Positions 6,644-11,236 of a DNA stretch of 11,236 nt are shown one piece after another. The stretch spans positions 1 to 11,236 of the forward strand of contig JAGHUU010000125.1 in NCBI GenBank assembly GCA_018064695.1, written 5' to 3'. This stretch comes from Candidatus Blautia equi. GTDB taxonomy: Bacteria; Bacillota; Clostridia; Lachnospirales; Lachnospiraceae. Position numbers and translations under genes: made by a program. Numbering within the stretch: the first letter of the stretch is position 1; every line of letters begins with the position of its first letter. The notes below the pieces were generated by a model. That model did not search any database and was not told where the DNA came from. It saw only the letters and a program-made list of their open reading frames with translations.

Positions 6644-7456
6644 TTACACCTCCTCTGCTGTTTTTGCAAACTCGCCGGATACCGCAAAGCCGTGATTCAT
6701 AGGACCGCTGCCTTTTCCAAGGTCAAGCATGGCTGCAAGTGCGCTAGAAATGTAGTCCTTGGCACGTTTTACGGATGTCTCAAGGTCAAAGCCTTTGGCA
6801 AGATTGGATGCGATGGCACTGGAAAGTGTACAGCCGGTTCCGTGAGTATTTGGATTGTTGATTCTCTTTCCATAAAACCAGACGGCTTTTCCATCTGCGT
6901 AGAGAAGGTCATTGGCGTCATTGATCTGATGACCACCCTTTACCAGAACTGCACAGGAGTAGTTCTCGCTGATCATTTTTGCAGCAGCGATCATATCCTC
7001 CTCGCTGGTAATGTTCATTCCGGTGAGAACCTCCGCCTCAGGAATGTTTGGGGTGAGGACGGTGGCCAATGGCAAGAGACATTTTTTTAAAGTGTCGATG
7101 GCGCTGTCGCTGATGAGTTTTGATCCGCTGGTTGCTACCATAACAGGGTCTACAACGATATTGCGGGCATTATACTGACGGAGTTTTGCTGCAATACTTT
7201 CAATCAGAGCACTGGATGAAACCATGCCGATCTTTACCGCATCCGGATAGATGTCGGTGAAGATGGCGTCGATCTCTTCCTCTAAAAACTCCGGTGTTAC
7301 TTCTATAATACCTGTTACGCCGGTTGTATTCTGTGCAGTCAGAGCAGTGATCGCACTCATGGCATATACGCCATTGGAGATCATGGTCTTGATATCTGCC
7401 TGGATACCGGCGCCTCCGCTGGAATCACTTCCGGCGATTGTTAATGCTGTGTACAT
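6644..7456 (-). CDS. thiD: Hydroxymethylpyrimidine/phosphomethylpyrimidine kinase
   Basis: This 270-residue ribokinase-fold enzyme phosphorylates HMP to HMP-P and then to HMP-PP, the pyrimidine donor for ThiE. The N-terminus ALTIAGSDSSGGAGIQADIK (4-23) is the classic ThiD glycine-rich signature. VVDPVMVATSG (101-111) and LTPNIPEAE (134-142) are conserved, and the anion-hole motif HGTGCTLSSAIA (205-216) carries the conserved cysteine at 209. Length is normal and no key element is missing. AAGGAGG at 7470-7464, seven bases upstream, sets the start. The gene lies 89 bases after the HAD gene and three bases before cytX, the presumed supplier of its substrate. The larger gap upstream leaves room for a secondary promoter, but none was clear. 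In some organisms ThiD homologues act on pyridoxal; the thi context argues for HMP. Confidence 0.96.
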   Translation of the reverse strand: MYTALTIAGSDSSGGAGIQADIKTMISNGVYAMSAITALTAQNTTGVTGIIEVTPEFLEEEIDAIFTDIYPDAVKIGMVSSSALIESIAAKLRQYNARNIVVDPVMVATSGSKLISDSAIDTLKKCLLPLATVLTPNIPEAEVLTGMNITSEEDMIAAAKMISENYSCAVLVKGGHQINDANDLLYADGKAVWFYGKRINNPNTHGTGCTLSSAIASNLAKGFDLETSVKRAKDYISSALAAMLDLGKGSGPMNHGFAVSGEFAKTAEEV

Positions 7457-7496
7457 AATGTTGCCTCCTTTTTATACATGTGCACTATTTTTTATA

Positions 7497-7531
7497 GCGA
7501 CAGGAGTGGTGCCCCCGGCTGCCGCTTTTTT
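7497..7531. other. Hairpin in the HAD-thiD gap, followed by a T-run only on the plus strand
   Basis: Arms GCGACAG (7497-7503) and CTGCCGC (7519-7525) flank a 15-base loop. In the operon (minus) transcript all seven positions pair, one as G-U, but no U-tract follows. In a plus-strand transcript the stem has an A-C mismatch but runs straight into TTTTTT (7526-7531). It may be a processing or stability element inside the thi mRNA, or a terminator for antisense transcripts. A tandem TTTATAATG duplication lies beside it (7536-7553). Confidence 0.35.
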
Positions 7532-7545
7532 GCTGTTTATAATGT

Positions 7546-8205
7546 TTATAATGTTTTCAGAAAATCTGCAAAGACGAAAAGCTGACTGAAATCATGGAGA
7601 TACAGGTCAGATTCTTCGCGGATACTGCCTTCGTAGGATTCACTGATGGAATCATAGATTCCTACGGTAATAAATCCGGCTTCTTTTGCCGTGTGGATAG
7701 CATGGAAGACATCCTCAAATACCAGACAGTTTTTAATGGGACAGCCGATATTCTCAGCTGCCATCTGATAAACCAGAGGCTGATGTTTTCCCGCACCGGC
7801 TTCAGTACACGTGATAATACCGCTGAAATACTGCCGGATGCCCAGCCTTTTTAAGGATGCTTCAATATAGTCCCGGTGTCCGGAGGATGCGATGATCATG
7901 GGAATCTGTCTGTCTTTTAAATAAGAAAGAAATGCGGGAACGCCCGGTTTCAGATCCACTTCGTAATAGTAGAAATCATGGATCACCCGGAGAATACCTT
8001 CTTTGACTTCCTCTGTAGAGAGGGACAGATTGTATTCTTTTCGGGTGTATTCTGTGCTCTCTTCCATTGACATTTCAAATACAACATCGCGGTAGTCCGG
8101 GCGGGGTGTTATGCCAAGACTGTTCAGGAATCGGATGCCCGCTTCTTCCCAGATGGACATGGAATCCAGGAGGGTTCCGTCAATGTCAAAGATGGCGCCG
8201 ATCAT
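7546..8205 (-). CDS. HAD-superfamily phosphatase (beta-phosphoglucomutase-like), thi operon
   Basis: The 219-residue protein has all four HAD motifs. Motif I is FDIDGTLLDS (6-15) with nucleophile D7 and acid/base D9. A helical cap follows (about 16-80). Motif II is IIASSG (104-109), motif III is K140 in AGKHQP, and motif IV is FEDVFHAI (163-170) with E164 and D165. These enzymes remove phosphate from small metabolites through an aspartyl-phosphate, in the cytosol. The ATG overlaps the thiE stop by four bases (ATGA), so it is translationally coupled to the enzyme that makes thiamine phosphate, and it shares the TPP-controlled operon. The attractive guess is a thiamine-phosphate phosphatase producing thiamine for a pyrophosphokinase. 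Alternatives are hydrolysis of HMP-PP or thiazole phosphate, or damage control. The fold is certain; the substrate is inference. Confidence 0.9.
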   Translation of the reverse strand: MIGAIFDIDGTLLDSMSIWEEAGIRFLNSLGITPRPDYRDVVFEMSMEESTEYTRKEYNLSLSTEEVKEGILRVIHDFYYYEVDLKPGVPAFLSYLKDRQIPMIIASSGHRDYIEASLKRLGIRQYFSGIITCTEAGAGKHQPLVYQMAAENIGCPIKNCLVFEDVFHAIHTAKEAGFITVGIYDSISESYEGSIREESDLYLHDFSQLFVFADFLKTL

Positions 8206-8855
8206 GCCTGAACCATCTCTTCTGTCAGAGTGCGAAGTTCACGTGTAGCTTGTTCAATATCAGGCTGAGCAAAGATGGCACTGATCACTGCTACACCGCA
8301 GATTCCGCTTTTGGCAAGCTGCAGAATGTTATTTTTGGAGATGCCGCCAATGGCTACTACCGGAATATTGACTGCCGCACAGATCTTAGTAAGCATTTCA
8401 TGGCTTACATCGTCTGCATCGTCCTTGCTGCCGGTTGGGAATACAGCGCCTACACCGAGATAATCTGCACCTCGCTGTTCTGCGAGAATAGCCTGCTCTA
8501 CAGTCTGTGCGGAAACGCCGATAATCTTGTCAGGGCCAAGCTTTGCACGGACATCGCCGGCTTCCATATCGCTCTGTCCCACGTGAACGCCGTCGGCATC
8601 CATGGCGATGGCAATGTCCACGTTGTCATTGATGACGAATGGAACATTGTATTTTTTGCAGAGTTCCTTGATTTCTTTGGCTTCTTCCAGGAATTTATCT
8701 TCTTCCAGAGTTTTTTCCCGGAGCTGGATAAAGGTGGCTCCGCCTTTCAGGGCTTTTTCCACCTGCTGGTATAAGGTTTCATTCTTCAGCCAGTAGCGGT
8801 CTGTGACTGCGTATACCAGAAGGCTGGAAGCAAGTTCTTCTTTGGAAATATTCAT
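8202..8855 (-). CDS. thiE: Thiamine-phosphate synthase
   Basis: This 217-residue TIM-barrel enzyme joins HMP-PP with hydroxyethylthiazole phosphate to give thiamine phosphate and pyrophosphate. The strands and binding motifs appear in order: YAVTDR (15-20), ATFIQLREK (40-48), FVINDNVDIA (73-82), GVHVGQSD (89-96), IIGVSAQT (111-118), YLGVGAVFPTGSK (132-144), which holds the pyrophosphate-binding threonine and serine, PVVAIGGI (165-172) and GVAVISAI (187-194). Length is typical. The start lies three bases after the thiM stop, and a GAGGT in the last thiM codons is the likely ribosome binding site. The end overlaps the HAD start by four bases. Both substrates come from products of this operon (ThiD and ThiM). 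Confidence 0.97.
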   Translation of the reverse strand: MNISKEELASSLLVYAVTDRYWLKNETLYQQVEKALKGGATFIQLREKTLEEDKFLEEAKEIKELCKKYNVPFVINDNVDIAIAMDADGVHVGQSDMEAGDVRAKLGPDKIIGVSAQTVEQAILAEQRGADYLGVGAVFPTGSKDDADDVSHEMLTKICAAVNIPVVAIGGISKNNILQLAKSGICGVAVISAIFAQPDIEQATRELRTLTEEMVQA

Positions 8856-8858
8856 GGA

Positions 8859-9680
8859 TTATTTTACCTCGTATTTTGCGCCTGCGTTCAGGGTCTGGCC
8901 GTCCATGTTGAAGATGGCATCGATGATACGGTTTCTGTAGGTGGAGTTTCCGTCGCCCGGCTGCATGTTTTTCCAGCCGATCTCTCCTGCAAGTCCCATG
9001 GTGCAGACTGCAGCTGCTGCAGCTTCCAGCTGCTGATCCGGGTTAGCTGTGATAAAGGCGGTCATCATTCCGGAGAGCTGGCAGCCGGTTCCGGTGATCT
9101 TGCCCATTTCAGGGCGACCGTTCCGGATGACATAGCAGGTGTTGGCATCTGCTACCAGATCGATAGCACCGGTGATGGCAATGATGCAGTTCATTTTTGC
9201 TGCAAATGCCTTAACAAATGTCACTGCCTGATCCAGGGTCTCCTCTGTAACTGTGTCTGCCACATCTGCGTCAACACCTTTGGTGGTGCCGCTTCCAAGA
9301 GCCAGAGTCTTGATTTCAGAAATGTTGCCTCTGATTACGGTGAAACGGATCTCTTTCATCAGGTCAACAGCGGTGTTTGTGCGAAGTGCGCTTGCACCTG
9401 CACCTACCGGGTCAAGAAGAACAGGATGATTCAGTTCGTTTGCTCTTCTTCCGGCGATGAACATTCCCTCAATGGAGCGTTTGTTCAGAGTACCGATGTT
9501 AATGTTTAGTCCACCGCAGATAGAGGTGATGTCGGATACGTCCTCCGGTTCATCAGACATGATTGGACTTCCGCCGCAGGCAAGAAGGACATTTGCCACA
9601 TCATTTACGGTTACATAGTTGGTGATGTTGTGTACCAGGGGTACATTTTTTCTCACGTTGTTAATACAGTTACCAAGCAT
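8859..9680 (-). CDS. thiM: Hydroxyethylthiazole kinase
   Basis: The 273-residue protein belongs to the ribokinase-fold ThiM family. It phosphorylates salvaged 4-methyl-5-(2-hydroxyethyl)thiazole with ATP, giving the second substrate of ThiE. Diagnostic segments are PLVHNITNYVTVNDVAN (14-30), the alanine/glycine-rich LLACGGSPIMSDEPED (32-47), VLLDPVGAGASALR (87-100), VIRGNISEI (115-123) and the anion-hole motif KITGTGCQLSG (194-204) with the catalytic-site cysteine at 200. AAAAAGGAGG at 9700-9691 precedes the ATG by ten bases. It is the first gene behind the TPP riboswitch and terminator, so it should be the most directly repressed by TPP. There is no thiazole importer (such as ThiW) or thiazole synthesis gene in view. 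Confidence 0.97.
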   Translation of the reverse strand: MLGNCINNVRKNVPLVHNITNYVTVNDVANVLLACGGSPIMSDEPEDVSDITSICGGLNINIGTLNKRSIEGMFIAGRRANELNHPVLLDPVGAGASALRTNTAVDLMKEIRFTVIRGNISEIKTLALGSGTTKGVDADVADTVTEETLDQAVTFVKAFAAKMNCIIAITGAIDLVADANTCYVIRNGRPEMGKITGTGCQLSGMMTAFITANPDQQLEAAAAAVCTMGLAGEIGWKNMQPGDGNSTYRNRIIDAIFNMDGQTLNAGAKYEVK

Positions 9681-9737
9681 TTTTGTTTTTCCTCCTTTTT
9701 TGATCAGGAAAAATACCTTTTGAAACGGATTTCAGAT

Positions 9738-9774
9738 AAAAAAAGAAGAGACGCCCACTACGGTCATCTCTTCT
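9738..9774 (-). terminator. Intrinsic terminator, expression platform of the TPP riboswitch
   Basis: On the minus strand the arms at 9774-9762 and 9756-9744 form a 13-position stem with one G-U wobble, one A-G mismatch and a five-base GTAGT loop, followed directly by seven Ts (9744-9738). It lies between the aptamer and thiM with no open reading frame in the leader, which fits TPP-triggered premature termination. I could not identify the competing antiterminator with confidence. Confidence 0.9.
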
Positions 9775-9784
9775 GCATCTACTG

Positions 9785-9872
9785 AGTATTCCCTACGTTG
9801 GCATTATCCAAATCAGGTTATGGGTCGAGATCACACAATCTCCTCTCAGCCGGCTTTTGCCAGCTCCCCGTT
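9785..9872 (-). promoter_or_regulatory. TPP riboswitch (THI element) controlling thiM-thiE-HAD-thiD-cytX
   Basis: The minus strand carries the aptamer signatures in order: CGGGGAGC; a P3 stem GCTGGC-AAAA-GCCGGC; CTGAGA (9849-9844), the pyrimidine-sensing element; an extra stem GAGAT/ATCTC; GACCC, which closes P2 against GGGG; then CCTGATTTGGATAATGCC and AACGTAGGGAA (9817-9789), which form P4/P5 and bind the pyrophosphate. Agreement with the THI-box consensus is very strong. A clear P1 stem is not visible: the bases before CGGGG (TTTAAAA) do not complement those after GGGAA (TACTC). The aptamer ends about 10 bases before the terminator stem. TPP binding should switch the operon off. Confidence 0.97.
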
Positions 9873-9884
9873 TTAAATTGTATT

Positions 9885-9901
9885 GGACACGATGAATGTC
9901 C
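9885..9901 (-). other. Small hairpin at the 5' end of the thi leader
   Basis: On the minus strand GGACA, a seven-base loop and TGTCC form a five-pair stem between the predicted transcription start (about 9901) and the aptamer. It could protect the 5' end of the leader RNA. With a stem this short, chance is possible. Confidence 0.3.
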
Positions 9902-9907
9902 TGAATT

Positions 9908-9936
9908 ATTATAGCATTATGAAGCGTGCTTGTCTA
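9908..9936 (-). promoter_or_regulatory. Sigma-A-type promoter of the thi operon
   Basis: On the minus strand a TAGACA -35 box (9936-9931), exactly 17 spacer bases and a perfect TATAAT -10 box (9913-9908) predict a start near 9901, about 30 bases before the TPP aptamer. It lies just beyond the stop codon of the upstream sugar kinase gene. No terminator separates the two, so kinase transcripts could also run into the riboswitch. Confidence 0.75.
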
Positions 9937-9941
9937 CTGTT

Positions 9942-10835
9942 TCAGAAATTGCTGTCAATCTCGTGCATCCATGGGATGGATGGAGCGGCTCCTTCACGTG
10001 ATACGGTGATGGAAGAGGCTTTTGCAGCCATATCCATGCAGTCTTTCACGTGTTTTTCTGATATAAGGCCGGATACAAAGTAGCCCAGGAAGGTGTCTCC
10101 GGCAGCAGTTGTATCTACTGTTTTTGCCGGATAGATGTCCTGATGGACGGTTTCTTCTGCTGTAATGCAGCAGGAACCGTTGATTCCAAGGGTCAGAACA
10201 AAGCAGGTGTCGGGATAACTTTTTCTCAGCGCAGCAGCAAGAAGGGTCTCTTCATAGGAGTCGCAGCCGGTAAGCTGAGAAGCTTCCACCTCATTTAATA
10301 CCATCCAGTCTGCTCTTTTCAGAATATCCATGGTCAGTTTTTCATCAAAAGGAGACGGATTGAGGAAGATGATCATGCCCAGCTCTTTTGCCTTTTGGGT
10401 GATGTAGTCCAGTTTGTTGATCTCATTCTGGAGAATGAGGTAATCTCCTTTTTCAAAATGATCCAGAACCATGTCTACCATCTCTTCTGTGATCTGACGG
10501 TTGGATCCCGGATACAGAATGATGCAGTTGTCTCCTGCAGAATCATTTTGAATAATGGCATTTCCCGTGCGGGCTGTATCGGAGATCAGTGTCAGGGAGG
10601 TATTCACACCGGCATCCTTAAGGACATCCAGAAGAAAGGTGCCGTCCTGACCGATCATGCCTGCATGGTAGGTATTGCAGCCGGCTTTTCCAAGGGCCAC
10701 GGACTGGTTCAGACCTTTGCCTCCGCTGAAGACGTTCAGAGAAGTGGAGGAAATGGTCTCCCCTTTTTTTACAAAATGCTCTACTTTATATACGTAATCG
10801 ATGTTCAGAGAACCAAAACATAATACTTTTGCCAT
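9942..10835 (-). CDS. PfkB-family carbohydrate kinase, ribokinase-like
   Basis: The protein has 297 residues from the ATG at 10835, chosen because AAGGAG (10847-10842) precedes it by six bases and MAKVLCFGSLNIDYVYKV matches the usual first beta strand; starts further upstream (to 10874) would add an unsupported tail. PfkB motifs are present: substrate loop SGGKGLNQS (37-45), a GNAII lid strand (91-95), LNPSPFDEK (158-166), VLNEVEA (179-185), and the anion hole and catalytic base DTTAAGDTFLGYF (241-253) with D247. REGAAPSIP (280-288) is a ribokinase-like ending. It should phosphorylate a sugar such as ribose in the cytosol with ATP, but the sugar is not determined: there is no transporter or regulator next to it. 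It lies upstream of the thi promoter in the same orientation and outside the TPP-controlled unit. Confidence 0.88.
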   Translation of the reverse strand: MAKVLCFGSLNIDYVYKVEHFVKKGETISSTSLNVFSGGKGLNQSVALGKAGCNTYHAGMIGQDGTFLLDVLKDAGVNTSLTLISDTARTGNAIIQNDSAGDNCIILYPGSNRQITEEMVDMVLDHFEKGDYLILQNEINKLDYITQKAKELGMIIFLNPSPFDEKLTMDILKRADWMVLNEVEASQLTGCDSYEETLLAAALRKSYPDTCFVLTLGINGSCCITAEETVHQDIYPAKTVDTTAAGDTFLGYFVSGLISEKHVKDCMDMAAKASSITVSREGAAPSIPWMHEIDSNF

Positions 10836-10883
10836 AGCTGTCTCCTTCATAACTGCCGGATTTTCCATCCGCAATCTTATTGT

Positions 10884-10892
10884 ATAATAACA
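10884..10892 (-). promoter_or_regulatory. Possible extended -10 promoter for the sugar kinase
   Basis: On the minus strand TGTTATTAT fits an extended -10 element (TGn followed by TATTAT). No good -35 box lies at the right distance, and an overlapping TACAAT (10884-10879) is an alternative. The kinase ATG is about 50 bases downstream. Weak call. Confidence 0.35.
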
Positions 10893-10907
10893 TACACCAT
10901 TGATATG

Positions 10908-10916
10908 TGCTATAAT
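10908..10916 (+). promoter_or_regulatory. Extended -10 promoter for the rightward gene at 10968
   Basis: TGCTATAAT is a perfect extended -10 element (TGn plus TATAAT at 10911-10916). The -35 region is poor, which extended -10 promoters tolerate. It predicts a start near 10923 and a leader of about 45 bases. It is divergent from, and close to, the candidate kinase promoter. Confidence 0.6.
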
Positions 10917-10967
10917 AAAGCTGATCGATGACCGGAGATTGATAGAAAGGAATAGAGGGAATCAAAG

Positions 10968-11236
10968 ATGTTTGGAAGAAAATGGAGATCCTTGGAAGAG
11001 GGAACCGGCATTGCCGATCCGCAGCAGGATTACCGCACAGCAAAGAGAATCGGCCAGTTTAAGCTCAGCGAAAATGCTATCTATAAACCGGATGGAACTT
11101 ATCTCCCGCTGAATATTATAAAAGAAATTACACATGACAGAACTGCAGTTCACGTGAGCGGCTGCTGCGCAGGCGGCGTTATGGTGGAAAGACTGATCTT
11201 CCACACCGCAGCAGGCAAGTATCCGTTCCTGTTTGA
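10968..11236 (+). CDS. Unrecognised protein, N-terminal 89 residues (runs off right edge)
   Basis: An open frame begins MFGRKWRSLEEGTGIADPQQ and continues without a stop to the window edge. GAGGGA at 10955-10960, seven bases before the ATG, and an extended -10 promoter 52 bases upstream support it as a real gene. I do not recognise the family. No signal peptide or membrane helix appears in the visible part. The first 30 residues are polar and charged. Next comes a likely beta-rich segment, FKLSENAIYKPDGTYLPLNI (31-50), then KEITHDRTAVHVSGCCAGGV (52-71), which contains an adjacent cysteine pair followed by glycines, and VERLIFHTAAGKYPFLF (73-89). The general look is a small soluble domain that might bind a ligand or partner. 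It is divergent from the sugar kinase, with no clear functional link. Confidence 0.72.
   Translation, partial: MFGRKWRSLEEGTGIADPQQDYRTAKRIGQFKLSENAIYKPDGTYLPLNIIKEITHDRTAVHVSGCCAGGVMVERLIFHTAAGKYPFLF

Noticed and set aside
10836..10874. Upstream start adding 13 residues to the sugar kinase
   Set aside because: The internal ATG at 10835 has an ideal AAGGAG six bases away and begins exactly where PfkB proteins begin. The upstream ATG lacks such support.
8230..11160. Further CACGTG-containing sequences as extra parS sites (near 4714, 8240, 8580, 9995, 10027 and 11150)
   Set aside because: They share only the central hexamer or a few flanking bases. The best, near 9995, still differs from the parS core at four of 16 positions and lies in coding sequence.

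Overview
The window reads as core chromosome from a low-to-mid GC Firmicute, most likely a Lachnospiraceae-type gut clostridium. This rests on protein similarity as I recognise it: the order parA-parB-DUF4446-serS, a DUF3881-like protein, consensus AGGAGG ribosome binding sites, and a Firmicute-type parS sequence. parAB with parS next to it normally lies close to the chromosomal replication origin, so the left part is probably origin-proximal. I see no insertion sequence, phage gene, CRISPR array, tRNA or rRNA.

Layout. (1) Positions 1-293, minus strand: the N-terminal part of an alpha/beta-hydrolase-fold protein running off the left edge. (2) 294-594: a divergent control region with a minus-strand promoter, two perfect parS palindromes 57 bp apart centre to centre, and a plus-strand sigma-A promoter for parA. 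(3) 595-5389, plus strand: parA, parB, a DUF4446 membrane-anchored protein, serS and a DUF3881-like protein. A strong bidirectional terminator follows at 5399-5456. (4) 9936-5465, minus strand: a thiamine salvage operon read right to left. It runs promoter, TPP riboswitch, intrinsic terminator, thiM, thiE, HAD phosphatase, thiD, cytX. (5) 9942-10835, minus strand: a ribokinase-like PfkB sugar kinase. (6) 10968 to the right edge, plus strand: the start of an unrecognised protein behind a divergent extended -10 promoter.

How the genes work together. ParB loads on parS, uses CTP and spreads, and ParA moves or segregates the origin. The parS sites sit beside both divergent promoters, so ParB could also influence their transcription. 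The thi operon is a salvage route without de novo genes in view: CytX imports hydroxymethylpyrimidine (HMP), ThiD makes HMP-PP, ThiM phosphorylates hydroxyethylthiazole, and ThiE joins the two into thiamine phosphate. TPP closes the loop through the riboswitch-terminator. No ThiL or ThiN is present. The HAD enzyme, whose start codon overlaps the thiE stop, is a candidate thiamine-phosphate phosphatase, but that is inference.

I did not find a convincing undescribed system. The most useful leads are the HAD enzyme in the thi operon, the non-canonical SerRS active-site motifs, the membrane-anchored DUF4446 protein tied to parAB, and the unrecognised protein at the right edge.
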